Shown: positions 37,849-49,345 of the stretch, piece after piece
Numbering within the stretch: position 1 is the stretch's first letter
Layout: each line of letters starts with the position of its first letter
Source: Cacajao melanocephalus
Taxonomy: Eukaryota; Chordata; Mammalia; Primates; Pitheciidae
DNA: 64,000 bases
Reading direction: 5' to 3'
Assembly (NCBI GenBank): GCA_963573385.1
Contig: CAUYLG010070563.1
Coordinates: 124,001 to 188,000 of the forward strand
Position numbers and translations under genes: made by a program
Notes under the pieces: generated by a model
Database searches by the model: none
Told to the model about the DNA's origin: nothing
The model's input: only the letters and a program-made list of their open reading frames with translations

Positions 37849-38475
37849 AATGTTTCTTATGAGGACATCTTCACTTCAATCTGATACATGAAGTTGTCTC
37901 TCTCTTTGGATCTGATTCCTAAACACTGTCCTTGCATACCAAAGCTTATATCCTGGTCGAGTGGAAAGAAGAAAGCTTTGAGTCCCAGTTACTTCATGCA
38001 ATGCTGTTCTGTCCTTCATCAGGAAGTCTACTGGCCTGCGAGCTGACCTTCTCATAGTCAACTCACCTTCTATCTACACATCATTTGCATGGAATCCCCC
38101 ATACAAATACCATGATCAGGAGCCAAACTGGAGATAGAATCCATCCCTGATAACCCATAGGCATGGGCAGAGTTGAGGGACAGCAAGAGAAGTTGGCGTG
38201 TCCCTCTGCTGTCTCAGGGCTTCATGACCACCCCACCCCTAGCAGAGCTGAGAGGATGGGAGAAGTAACCAGTGCTCCTTGGACTGAGATGTTATCCTGG
38301 AAGCTGAAGTCATAAAGAGAAGTGGTCCCTGGCTGGGGAGAAGGTGACAGATTACCCAACCTCCTCCACTTTCCATCACCTGCTCGTGCCTCTCATTGAC
38401 TACATCTACTCTTGCCCTGTCTTCCAGGTGAAGACAAATGGGTGATCCTCTCTGAGCATAGGACAGAGTGAGGAA
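37849..38475 (+). repeat. Tandem duplication unit 2 (partner 37208-37819)
   Basis: Second unit, co-linear with unit 1. It has an extra segment of about 45 bp near 37888-37935 (tgaagttgtctctctctttg...) absent from unit 1, and small deletions elsewhere. It ends in gtgatcctctctgagcatag followed by unrelated sequence. Confidence 0.95.
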
Positions 38476-41400
38476 TGATAGACTCAATCTCTAGAGGCAA
38501 ACCAAATAATCGGCACACCCACTCAGATGCTGCTGCCAGCCTATTTTGGCTTATATTCAACTATAAGGAGGAAAACTGACCCTTTATGGTACCAGAAATG
38601 TATACGATCCTCCCTACCCCTGGAACCCCCTGCACTAGTGTGGCCCCTGCATACTTAGAGTCTACTTCTGCTGTGGTCTTCCTGCCTGATTTCATCAGGA
38701 GATTCTCTCCACACTGTGCCTGATACAGTTGTCTTATCCGATCTCACGACAGTTGCTTCCATCATTGATATTCCTGCTGGGGCCTCTTCCTGCTTACGTT
38801 CTTTGCTGTTCTGCTGCTATGACTATCCTCGACTCTATACATCCTGTCCTTACTGCTACATTAAAGCTCCTTGCCGACAAGAGATCAAAAATTAGGTGTG
38901 ATATTCTCAGTGCAGTGAGAATATTCCTGGTTTTTCTGTTCCAACTGGACCATAGTTCTCTGGCTATGGTTCTCTGCACAATGAAAGCTGCATGCAAGAA
39001 GGCAAAACTTATATGGCTTAAAAGGCTGAAGGTGCAGGGAGCTAAACTCAACTCTGGGATGGCTGCTTCATTAACGGAAATTAGCATCTTTGAAGTATCT
39101 CCTATCCCTAGGGCCTGTTCTTTGTGGGTGCAGAAGATGCCCAGGGTTCTGTCTACATCCGTTGGGTTCTTTGCCATTTTCACAGCCACTGGCTCCCAGG
39201 ACACTTTCCCTCTTCACAGCCAGTGCCCTATCGTTGAAGGATGGTCCTCGGGCTGTCTTGGCTGCACACGTGGAGAAAATCGGGTGTTTTCTGACCAACA
39301 ACTGAAGTATGCAGGGGTCTGAATACTCCAGCTACTTGACACCCACAAGGCCAGTGGAAGAGATGTATGCTGTCTTCAGGGCTCTGCTGTGGAATTGAGC
39401 TAGTTACCCTCTGTGGGACTTTGTGTGATGTTTATATCCTTGTATATCTCTTTCCCTCACTAGTTCCACTCCCTTGAGTGGAAAGATCCCCACTAGTGGA
39501 TCCCGAGAACAACTGGCAACTTGCATCTAGATCCCAGAGTAGACCCTAAGATGGGCATGCCCAGGGTACCCATGTGGTCTTTGGTATCCAGCACTGCAAC
39601 CAAGTGTACCTCAAAGACTTGTAGAGAGAATAGATGTAGCTATTAAGCTCAGTTTAAGATGGGCCTAGCACTTATTTTAAAATAGAGGTAGAGATGGGAT
39701 TTGAGCCTGGATTTATTCAGAGTCATAGTTAAAAGCAAATTCTGTCATCAAATAGCATATGTGAGAATGAAACATGGAAGTGAGGAGAGGATTACCCTTC
39801 ATTCTAGTTAGCAATTGTCATCTCATCCAAAGTACCCTGGGTTGCAGCCAGCTCTGGCTCCTTGTGCTGGGATCATCCCCTATCAGGTAGTTAAAAAAAA
39901 AAACGTATAATAGATGTACTAGATGAGATTCCTCTGCATGTAGGAGGAAAGCTTATGGGATAGACTTCCGGAAAGCAGATCTTACCCTAATCAACATAGG
40001 GTGACCTGCATAATAAGTATGACTGTACTTGAGTGTTCACTTTGAAATTCATCATGTTCTATACTATTCTGTATGTATATGATTTACTGTAAAGTTAAAG
40101 ATCATAATTCTTCCTAGTGGGAACTCTGCTCAATCTTCTCATACTGCTAAAATAAAATGCAGAGCTTATCAGCTGAGGGGCATAGGGGGATAAGACCTCA
40201 CATACTACTTCCATTTCATGCTACTAACAATTTGGAATTGCTTTTTCGTCTTCCCAAGTCAGCTAACTTCAGAAAAGGGGTGATGAAAGAAGTAATGTGT
40301 CACCCTAAACAGCTTGGTTCTGTTCTCTTCTTTCCACCCAAAAAAATCCCTCAGCTTAAGGCTCTTCCCTGAGGATGACCATGGCACTTCCAGCTGCAAG
40401 TCTAGGGTGGCAGCTCCTCTGGAACCACTTTCCTCCCAGGTACCAGGTGTCTAGCTTGGATCTCAGCCACTGCCTCTGTTAGAAAGGCCATAAATTGGAG
40501 GGGGGCCCCCTGAGGGGGTCAGGCCTGGTCAGCCTGTTGATGGAATTAGAGTAATACCTGAGGGAATGGGGTTAGTTTTGGCTCTGGAGCTGAAGGAAGA
40601 ATACTAGCATTTAGCTTCTTGATATATTCAGCATCGGCACATCCTGGGTCAGCAATTACCTTTCAAAGATTCTTTAGGATGGGCTGGGGTGGAGCTCCCT
40701 GGGAAGGTGTGGCTACCTGAGCAGGCTTATCCTGCCTGATGGGAGGTGAGGGGGAAATGAAATCAACGGGAATGTAAGGAGGCTGGCCATAAGGCTACAA
40801 CTGGTGTTGCGTATGAAACCTTTTATACACGCTTGTGTACTCTCAGATCCCTTGTCTACTGCACCCTACCACCCCGCTTTTTTTCCTGGGGAGTACATTG
40901 ATTTGTGCTAGCAACTGCTTACTGGAGGACCCAGCTGTTGGAGCAGACACTTTCTCCTGGATGTTGGGTCATGCCTACATAGGATAAAAGGGGAGGAAGC
41001 AGGCAAGGAGAGCTTCAGGTCGTAATGCAGATACCAGGTCTCAAGCCCCAGTGCGGTGCTCCAAAGACTGCTCAAAGCTGTGCTGCATTAGCCAGAAATG
41101 GCCAGGCCCCACTATCCCGACTGCGCTCAGTCAGCAGCTGGAGTTGCCTGGGGAGACCACAGCGATGAGATGAGGGCTGTGATGGATCCCAAAGGCACAG
41201 TGCAGTTCCTACAGCTGAATGCCAAGGCTTGCCTTGAAAAGCGATTCAAGCAGTGCATCTCCAGGGCTGTCACGTGGAGCTTTTTAACCCACCCTTCCCC
41301 CTCTAAATGCTGGAAGAAGCTAAATGCTTGTAGTCTTCCAGGGTCCAAATCCAATTAAGTTCACTGGAAAATCTGGGCAATGCCTCCAGATAACGTGCCT

Positions 41401-42354
41401 GCTTCCAGCCTGGACAATGTCACACAGTGGTAGCCCTCCTACAGTTCTGTGATCCTAATAGCAGTCATAACATGAAAGGCACCTGAATCACCTACTAGGG
41501 GAACACCTGCATTCTTCTTTTAGCTTCTTCTAGAGGCCAAAATAAGTTTTCCAAATTCAATTTTGGACCTTTTCAAGTATCTGATTTTGGTGAAGACCCA
41601 AGGATTTGGGTACAAGTGGTTCATTTAGGAGGTGATCCTAGAAATTAAGTAAAAAAAGGACAAAAACTAAGGATTCCCTGATGGCCAAGATGGCCTTTGG
41701 AAGTGTCAGATTCCCAGGGCTTCCAGACTGGTGCTGCGCTCTGGCTCAGCGCACACAGGCAAGGCAGCAGAGAATCAAGCTTGAGCTGTGGGTAGCGGGA
41801 CTCAACTCAGAAGGCATAATGAAGATAAGGCCAGGATGTTGGTAGAATGGCCAGTCATGTCTTCCAAAAAAAATGGTCATCACATGTTTCATCTATTTTG
41901 CCAGACACCAAGAGGTAGGATCTACATTTTTATCCCTTTAAACTGTACCAGGCTTTTTGACTGCCTCTGATAGAATATGGCAGAAATGGTATTGTCTTCC
42001 AAGGTTGATCATAAAAGGTGATAAAGCTTCCACCTGGCACTCGTCTTTTGTGAAACCTGTTCTGAGAACACCACTGCCATGCTGTGAGGAAGCCCAAGCT
42101 TCCCCTCGAAGAGGCATCTGAAAAGAAATAACCTGTATCGACTCACCAGCCATGTGACCAGGGCTGCAGAATCCACTTCTGGTAATGCTCAGGTTGCCCC
42201 CACTGGCAGGTCCAGCTGTCTGTCCCATCCCCCCAACCCTGCTCATGCAGATTCATGGGAAAAGCAGTGACCACTGTTGACTTCGGGCACGGTCTAGGCA
42301 ATAGACACAATACGAAGAACATTCCAGCTCTGAAATCCCAACGATGGGGTATGG
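38476..42354. other. Unassigned sequence, includes a 197-codon frame
   Basis: The longest non-L1 frame of the window lies at 38729-39322 (plus, 197 codons) with opposing frames of 136 and 76 codons. It has no recognisable domain and its overlaps on both strands suggest low stop density rather than a gene. 39660-39770 resembles a decayed minus-strand MIR. 40380-41400 is richer in GC and may hold old retroviral or retrogene sequence, but I cannot support a name. A11 runs occur at 39893-39903 and, just beyond, at 42540-42550. Confidence 0.45.
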
Positions 42355-42470
42355 GAAGAGAACCCATCTTCCATTTAAAGATTAGAGAGGTAAAGTCGTG
42401 TTCTCAGGATCACAAAGCTTGTAAGAAAACTGATCTTCAAACACATATCTGACCCTAAACCTTTTTCCAT
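42355..42470 (-). mobile_element. MIR fragment, minus strand
   Basis: agattagagaggtaaagtcg, then ctcaggatcacaaagcttgt, then gatcttcaaacacatatctg follow the antisense MIR order (gaggttaagt, ggtcacacagct, gattcgaaccca-ggtctg). Old and diverged. Confidence 0.7.
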
Positions 42471-42764
42471 GCTACTAACATGACTGTCTTCAGGATGACC
42501 CTCCCCAAAACACAGGTCAGTTAATTCTGTGCTCAGCACAAAAAAAAAAATGTTTAGGAATCCTTGCCAGAGAGGCATAGTGCCTACCAGAGGAAATATC
42601 CTACCTATCTGCAGATCCCATATTGCTATAAGGGAAGTGTCAGCTTTCACAGTTGTTCAGCCCTAAAGCGTTGCAGATACAGGGTTGCTGAGAAAAGGAT
42701 GTAAACGTCATAAAAGCTGTAAACCGCAGGCACTTATTCCTAATGATGGCTAAGAGATGGAAGG

Positions 42765-42835
42765 GGTTGCTTAGCTTCTGAGCTTAGTTTTCCCAGCTGT
42801 AAAATGGGGATAATCTGGCACAAGTCTCTGTATCC
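42765..42835 (+). mobile_element. MIR fragment, plus strand
   Basis: gcttctgagcttagttttcc followed by cagctgtaaaatggggataa is the conserved MIR core end (cctcagtttcctcatctgtaaaatggggataa). Confidence 0.75.
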
Positions 42836-43474
42836 TGAAAGTCCTCTGGATTCTAATCCTGATCCGATCCCTAATCCGTTACTCATCCAACTACGAGCTG
42901 TCTTCAATACCAAGTGGCAGGGACCTGCTGATGACATGCAGCTTACCTCTGTGCTGGTTCCCAAGTGTTCTCAGCTATAGTGCTTACAAGCAAAGCACGA
43001 GGACCCTTGTGCCAGAGCAGGTCCCCCTCTGCTCATACCATGAAGTTCCTGTAAGCACACACACCTAGCTATCTTGGAGATAGAAATAAGCCCATTCCAG
43101 TGCTGCGTGGTTGTGAACAAGTCAGCCCCTCCATCTCTAGAATCGTGTGGTCTCCTGTTTAAAAAAAGTGTGTACTGGCTAATTAAGGGGCAGGCCCTTC
43201 AATTGGAACAGTAGGTGGTGGTCTGTGGACTCTGCACTAAGAAGCATAGAAAGAAACCATAACCACAGACAGGAGAGTTCAAACAAAATGAGATGCCATC
43301 AAGAGGACTTGGCTGCCAAGGGACTGACTGCCCATTCTAGGCACTTGGGTGCCTTTTGAGATGCTGTGATTGGGATTGTGTAAGTGTAAATGGGAGGCAG
43401 GGTCAATGACTCAACTTGAGATTGACAGTGAAGTGGAAATAGACAAGCCGGAAGTCAGGAGCTGGCAGAGACTA

Positions 43475-43680
43475 ATGCCTAACAGTATAGGCTTGGTGTC
43501 AGGTCCTAGCTGTGCCTCTTACCTGCTACGAAACCTTGGTTGAGTTGTTTGGGAAAAGGGCTCTGAGGTGACAATCTATGAAATGGGAATGTTATTCAGT
43601 GGTGAGCTCACGTAGGTTCTCATGAGATCCAGCAAGTCCTCAGTGCCTAGCATGTCACATGCTCTGGATAGATTGTATCA
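43475..43680 (+). mobile_element. MIR element, plus strand
   Basis: agtataggcttggtgtcagg, cctagctgtgcctcttacct, gaaaccttggttgagttg, ctatgaaatgggaatgttat and gtcctcagtgcctagcatgt follow the full MIR order from tRNA-like head through core to LINE-like tail. Moderately diverged. Confidence 0.75.
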
Positions 43681-45606
43681 AGGAGATTGTGACTGCCTCA
43701 CTTGTAGCTTCTACTTTATTAGATTCTTAATGCCACTGGGAAAAATCACAGGTTGAGTCTTTTTGAGAGACCCTGAAGAGATGTGTTTTAGGGGCAATCT
43801 TGGGTTCACCCCCTGTGGAAAGGAAGGGAAAGAGGGAGATGAGCTGTGGTGTGGGCCCAACAGCAGCCTTGGCCAACTTCATGGAGAACTTGGGAGCAGG
43901 GATGGCCCCTCAGAGGCATCCTGAGGTGGTCTGACCAAGGCTTCATACCTCTGTATGGGTGTTATTGGCTGTGAGCTACACAGATATGCAGGATCCTAGA
44001 CTCAGCCATTCTCTGTAGCTCAGGCAATGAGGGGCTGACAGCCTGAGCCAGCAGCTGAAGGGGGTCTGGGCATATAGCACAAGGAAACATGGTATGCAGG
44101 GATGGGGCATGGGAGGGCTTCCTGGAGGAGGTGGCATCTGAGCTGACTTCCAAAGGTCATGTGAATAGGACTTGGCTACATGATACATAGTGGGAAGAAG
44201 GAATATGTAGGCAAAGGAAACATCACAGGTAAGGGGAAAGCAGAAAATAGCAGACACTGGACTTGCTGCTGTCCTTTGACCTAAGCATGTTCCTGTCTCC
44301 AGCTCTTGCCCTTGGAGCACACTTTATGCATCCACATGATTGATCTTCACAGATATGACCCCTCTCATGCAGGCCTTGTGAGACTTCCTGGGAAGGTAGC
44401 ACTGAGCTGATGCCACTTTCTGATACAGTAGCCCCTGCTACGCACACTTTCTCACCCTGCTTTGCCTCCCAGCTCTCCTCAGAGCTCTCCTCAGGTCACA
44501 GACGGAAGGTAGATAGTGCTCTCTCATGAGAAAGCTTCATGAGGGCAGAGACTTGGGGCACCCCTGCTTCCTGTTATCCAACATCCCAGCCCCCTCACAG
44601 CTCTGCGGGACAGACATCTCAATGCATTCAGAGACTTGGCAAGAAAGGCCAGGTGGTAAAAAGGTGAGATGACATTGTTGTGCTACGATGGCCAGAAAGG
44701 GGTGGAATGAAGGATCTTGCTTGGATGTTGGCTTCCTAGGCCCCAGGGGTGGAGACTTTGACCCTGTCGGTATGTGGTGGCAAAAGGGCATCTGAATTTC
44801 TAAGGAGGACCAGAGGCATTGACAACTGGAGTGGGTGTCTAGGGGAGGATGGTGACCCCATTCCCAATACCCTAGAAGATGGATCTGTGTTGCAGCTAAG
44901 GAGGTATATCCACTTGTGTCTGGGACAGATGGCACCTTAATCTTTCCCAGGTGTGGACCCTGCCTGACTTCCTGGAGGTGGCCCCTTCCAGGTCTCATGG
45001 GTTTGCCTTGAAGTCACACCTTCCTGAGCAGGATGTCTGTTTATTGCAGGCTTCCCAATTGATTGTTCTCAGAACTAAGCCCTTTGATGGTTTTATTGTT
45101 GGTAAATTCACACCAGGCCCCAGTAACTTCAGAGCAGGTAGAGAATGCAGAATGGGAGGGTCTGGCAAGGCAGATCAAGGCAGGAGATTGCAACCTCTAA
45201 ATCTGCGGGACCAGACTTTCCTCTGAAGGTTTCCACGTGTGGGGTGTAGGTACTGCTGTCTCCAGTCTGGAATGCCCTGGCTAAGTGGATCAAGGTGGCC
45301 CTCTACCTTTGAGAGCCCTGGAAACACCTGCTGCTGTGTACTAAACAGCAGGACCGCACAGCTGACAGCTTCTGTCCAGCGACAAATTCCTGGGACTAAG
45401 TAACTATGGAGGCTGACATTGAGGCTTTCTATTGAGTTCCACACACTCTTGCTCGTTCTGCGACCAGCTCAGCTCACTTTGTCTGAGTTTTTGCTATTGA
45501 AAGATTTCCAACTGAGATGAGAATTTAGGTATCACTTAAGCTTACCACCTCATTTTCTTTCCCCATTACTGAGGGAGTGATTGGGCTTTATCCTGCTGGG
45601 GACCTC
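43681..45606. other. Mostly unassigned; old L2-like scraps
   Basis: 44520-44590 (gcttcatgagggcagagact) resembles an L2 3' end. 44090-44220 (ggcttcctggaggaggtggc) belongs to a common old mammalian repeat I cannot name. A 12-bp unit, agctctcctcag, is exactly doubled at 44471-44494. The 153-codon minus frame (44537-44998) is Pro/Ser/His-rich without a domain and is judged chance. Confidence 0.45.
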
Positions 45607-46319
45607 TGTGGTCTAAATACTTGTATGCCCCCGTGCCCACTCCCCACCCCTAGCCAATTCCTATGTTGTGTTGAAGAAAACTTTAGTGGAGTTTAATTGA
45701 GGAACGATTCTCAATTCAGGCAGCTCCCAGAATCACAGTATATTCAGACAGACTCCAAAGCAGCTACATGGTAGAATTAGAGACAAAAAAGGGAAACGAT
45801 GCACAGAAATCAGAAGTAAGTCACGAACAGCTGGATTGGTTACAGGTTGGCATTTGCCTTATTTGAACACAGTTCGAAGAGTGGGCTACATTTCACCTAA
45901 AACTTGGTGATTAGCACAGGTGTGGCTGTGGCCAGTGTTCACCTCCCACTTGTTATAGGTCAGTGTACAGAAAAACCTACAGGCCGAACTTAAGGAGGCA
46001 GCTTTAGGCTAAACTTGATTAACAGTTGAAAACCTAGCCCCTGCAATGTGATGGTAGCACAGATGGAGGGTGATTAGATCATGAGGGGCTCTGCCCTTGT
46101 GAATGGGATTAGAGCTCTCATAAGAGGCCTCAGAGCTACCTTGCCCCTTCTACCCTGCAAAGACACAGCAAGAAATGGCCATCTGTGCACCAGGAAATGG
46201 GCCCTCACCAGGCACTGAATCTGTCACTCTCTTGATCTTGGGCTTCGGGGTACCATGAGAAATGTCAGAAGCCCCGCAATCTATGCATTTCATTAAAGCA
46301 GACCCCAGTGGACTAAGAA
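45607..46319 (+). mobile_element. MLT1 (ERVL-MaLR) LTR, interrupted by a solo LTR
   Basis: Left part (45607-45668): tgtggtctaaatacttgtat, then caattcctatgttg. Right part (46025-46319): gttgaaaacctagcccctgc, aatgtgatggtag, tgattagatcatgaggggct, gaatgggattagagctctca, gccctcaccaggcactgaat, cttgatcttgggcttc and gtggactaagaag. Together these follow the MLT1 LTR order with a 356-bp insertion exactly between catatgttg and gttgaaa. Solo LTR-type remnant; no internal MaLR sequence seen. Confidence 0.85.
45669..46024 (+). mobile_element. Solo LTR with 4-bp target duplication, nested in MLT1
   Basis: 356 bp with TG...CA ends (TGTTGAAG at 45669, TTAACA ending at 46024), flanked by the direct repeat gttg (45665-45668 and 46025-46028). 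Removing it restores a continuous MLT1 sequence, which fixes the boundaries. A 4-bp duplication is typical of class I endogenous retroviruses (general knowledge). A second member of the family is at 2657-2988. No internal retroviral genes remain, as expected after LTR-LTR recombination. Family name not assigned. Confidence 0.85.
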
Positions 46320-47033
46320 GGGAACCGCTTGAGAGCCTGCTCAGAACAAATCTCAGGATTGCTCTCCAAGGAGTGCAGAAGCTGTAGGGGGAGGTATCTA
46401 ACCACTGGCCCCATCTTTCATGGGGGTGGGGTCATCCCTCAGAGTATTAACCTGTAAGCACTTCTGTATTGCTGTGTGTGGTTCCGGATGCTTATGGCCA
46501 GAGAAAAGCCCCCAGACTAGGGTGCTTTCAAGGTGGGAGGCCATCAGCCTGAAGGTCATGTGACAAGAACTGTCCACTGAAGTGTCAGGTGAACCTCCAG
46601 GTGGGCCAAGCTGATGTGGGAGACTCGGATTGCTGGCTTGTATCTGGTTCCAGCTTGCGCTTGGGTCAGTTCAGGAGCCTTCGCCAATGCAGCCAACAAA
46701 TAGCATTGTTGGCCAATGCAGCCAACAAATAGCCAACAAATAGCCAGCACTGCAGCCATCGGGGATACAGAACTGAATAGAGACCACATCTCGTACCTTC
46801 GTGATATGCCGTAACTCTCCTGATACAACAGCACCATGGTGCTGAACACCCTATTGACTCCAATGGGGATGACACTAGGTTCAAGAGGTCAGAGAAGAGA
46901 CCTAGAGCTGGCAGGCTAGAGTTGGGGTTTTATCGGGAGCTTACGTGCAAGGTGGAGTCCAGTGGCAGCAGCCCAGGCAGGAGAACTGCCCTACAGTCTA
47001 GTGGTGGCAGGCTGGGCAGAACAACAACCGCTT
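46320..47033. other. Unassigned sequence with local tandem repeat
   Basis: LTR-like wording (gggttttatcgggagcttac, ggtggagtccagtggcagc) leads into the duplicated block at 47034. The part from 46915 may belong to the same unrecognised dispersed repeat. The local repeat at 46683-46743 is listed separately. Confidence 0.45.
46683..46743 (+). repeat. 21-bp unit repeated, then 11-bp partial repeat
   Basis: gccaatgcagccaacaaata+g occurs exactly at 46683-46703 and 46712-46732, followed by ccaacaaatag again at 46733-46743. Between the first two units lies cattgttg, so ccaacaa...ttgttgg also forms a 7-bp stem. Typical replication slippage. Confidence 0.95.
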
Positions 47034-47189
47034 GCAAAAAGCGTGCAGCTTATACAGCCCTTTCACTTAGCACCTTCTCGGTAACAGCCTCTACCTGACA
47101 ATCTTCAATCCAAAACTTGGGGCCTCAATTCCCCTGTATGGCCTATGTGCCATGGGATAGACTGGGGACTCATGTTCCTCCTAGACAAG
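47034..47189 (+). repeat. Direct duplication, copy 1 (partner 47828-47989)
   Basis: Shared words: gcaaaaagc, tgcagcttatacagc, actttcact-agcaccttc, taacagc-tctacctg, ttcccctgtatggccta and tgggatagactggg. About 85 percent identical by eye over 156 bp, same orientation, 0.8 kb apart. Two copies of an LTR fragment or a local duplication cannot be told apart here. Confidence 0.9.
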
Positions 47190-47827
47190 AAAACCAATCT
47201 CCTAGTTGGCTACTTCTGGATTCCCTACCTTGGAACACACGTTCAGATGTATCTGCCATACAGTGCCTTTTTCAGGGCATGCTTAAGTTACTGCTATCAG
47301 GTACATTTAGCATACATTTTCCATTGCAAGGCCCTATTTGAGGCCCATAAGTACTCTGGCCTCACATCTGACTGAACTGAGCTCTGAACAGGAAGCCAGC
47401 TATGCCAATAGGTGTGACAAACATCCAGGTTGAGGGAACAGTAAAAGTGGTGAGATGTGACTGAGCTTGGTGTTGAACTGCAGGAAAGCTGATGTGGCTG
47501 GCAGAGAGTGGTAGGAGATACCTTTGGAAGGACAAAGAGGGGCTGGATGATGTAAGTCTCTTTAGAAGCTTAGCTTTTATTTTTATTTTTTAGGCCAATG
47601 GGAAGCTAGAAGTGTTAAGGTTTTAGAGTATCATGAAGTAAACCGACCTCCTTGCCTCCATTCTCCCTAAACCAATGGAAAGGATGTGGGCAGATCTAGG
47701 ATCTGAGATGGAGCCTATGTGGCATGCTGAGGGGGATGGGATTGTGAGAAGAGGGAGAGCTCAAAGTAGGATGCTCAGACCTGTTGAGTCTCCCAGAAAA
47801 CAAATGCAAAGAGTTTTTTTCTCCCTG
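47190..47827. other. Spacer with an old repeat remnant
   Basis: 47475-47640 (gctgatgtggctggcagaga, gtggtaggagatacc, aggccaatgggaagct, aaggttttagagtatcatga) belongs to the same unnamed old mammalian repeat as 62980-63250. The rest is unassigned. Confidence 0.5.
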
Positions 47828-47989
47828 GCAAAAAGCATGCAGCTTATACAGCACTTTCACTCAGCACCTTCACCATAACAGCATCTACCTGGCCATCTTC
47901 ATTCAACCCAAAACTTGCGGCCTTGATTCCCCTGTATGGCCTAGGTGCTATGGGATAGACTGGGCACTCGGATGTTCCTCACAGACAAG
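47828..47989 (+). repeat. Direct duplication, copy 2 (partner 47034-47189)
   Basis: Second copy: gcaaaaagcatgcagcttat, ataacagcatctacctggcc, attcccctgtatggcctagg and ctatgggatagactgggcac. Flanking sequences differ from copy 1 on both sides. Confidence 0.9.
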
Positions 47990-48439
47990 GAAGGGGGAAG
48001 TGGCCTATTGAAGGCACTTCCCCTAAGCTGGAACTGCTATCACTTCTCTACTGTGCTCAGTGATGTCACGTCGGGAGCGCAACTGGTCATGATGGGAGTA
48101 TTTGCACCTCAGAAATAGGCAAATGCTACAAATCAGAACCAGTTGTTAAACACTTTACCAGCACACCTCTAATGCCTGAAAGATGGAAGTAAAATTGGAC
48201 AGGGGGAGATCCTCAGCCCTAGGAGCAAACCTGACACGGTATTGGTTAACAGGGAGCTGATGACAACTGCTTCTGAGAAGGAGTCCTGCACCGGGCAGGA
48301 AAGGCCAGGCCTTAGTACCCCTCTGTGCTGAGTCTCTTGGCCAGCAGCTGTCCAGGACAGAACACAACCTCGGCTTCAAAGCTGAGACTGGGCCTAAGTC
48401 TGTCAGCTAACCACATTCCTGCAGCTGAATGGAAAGATC

Positions 48440-48790
48440 ATTATTTAAGAATCAACTTTAACTCACAAAACATGTTGCACATCATAAGTATACACGTTTT
48501 GTAATAAGTATACACTGTAGAATGACTAAATCCAGCAGATTAACAGGCATTCACATGCTTATTTTTTGTAAGAACACAAATCTACTTGGTGTGTTTGCTT
48601 TTTTAGAAAACGTTAATTGTAGTCACCGTGTTCTGCAATAAGTGTCTTGAACGTCCTAGCAGTTTTTGTATCCTTTGACCAACATCATTCCAAACACTAC
48701 CCCATCACCCCTGGTAATTGTCATTCAACTCTACTTGAATTCAACTGTTAAAATCCACATAACATCATTCTTGAGATCTGAGAAGTACAC
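48440..48790 (-). mobile_element. Ancient L1M 3' UTR fragment, minus strand
   Basis: Antisense tail words of old L1: ttaattgtagtcaccgtgtt, ctgcaataagtgtcttgaac, tttgtatcctttgaccaaca and ccccatcacccctggtaatt. Diverged. Its right part is included in the segment duplicated at 51083-51345. Confidence 0.7.
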
Positions 48791-48912
48791 CTGACCGCCC
48801 CCCACCCACTGCATGTTTGGGAGGGAAAAATCTCTCCTCCAAGGAAAACGCATAAGGCAAACACTAGGTCTTTCTGCAAGACATGTAGCTATCCCCATTT
48901 GTGCATCCTCTG
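48655..48912 (+). repeat. Duplicated segment, source-like copy (partner 51083-51345)
   Basis: About 258 bp comprising the end of an antisense L1M 3' UTR joined to non-L1 sequence (ctgaccgccccccacccact, gtttgggagggaaaaatctc, tccaaggaaaacgcataagg, ctgcaagacatgtagct). The same junction and the same non-L1 sequence occur at 51083-51345, about 90 percent identical by eye, so the composite was copied as a unit. Confidence 0.9.
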
Positions 48913-49084
48913 TCCTAACTGGACCAGAACTATCTTACTTCCCGCTCGTGCCAGCTATTCCCAACTTTTGCTTTCTGGCATCTTGAGTTCAGCCAGTGGA
49001 GGGAGAGGCAAGAGATCATAATGTAGGAGACGGGTCAATATAGTTAACTCCAGCAGAACCTTTGTACCTGTTCTCATCTGTAAT

Positions 49085-49345
49085 GATGCTTCCCCCCTAC
49101 CATCTACCTTCAGGTGTTTATTCATGTCACCTTCATGAGACCTTTTCTACCATATTTGATATAACTCTAGCCACCTTCCTGTCTCATTTTTCTCCATGGC
49201 ACTTGCTACCAACTGAAAATTTGTTGAGCTTACCTGTCTTTCCCAAGTTGGAATTCATAGCTCCATGAAAGCTGGGATTTCATTGTGTTCACTGCTGTAT
49301 CCCCAGCAACTGAATGAATCGCCCAATGCAATGCTTCTATGAAAG
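49085..49345 (+). mobile_element. L2 (LINE) 3' end
   Basis: catggcacttgctaccaact, gaattcatagctccatgaaa, gctgggatttcattgtgttc, actgctgtatccccagcaac and tgaatgaatcgcccaatgca follow the L2 3' end (gcacttatcac, agctcc-tgagggcagggac, tttgttcactgctgtatccccagc, gaatgaatgaat). Confidence 0.8.

Noticed and set aside
39464..39496. Short palindromes (ttccactc...gagtggaa and gatccccactagtggatc) as a recombination site
   Set aside because: Stems of 5-8 bp are common by chance in 64 kb and nothing else supports a site.
44537..44998. 153-codon minus-strand frame as a gene
   Set aside because: No domain, biased Pro/Ser/His composition, overlaps L2-like sequence, and the length is within chance for GC-rich DNA.
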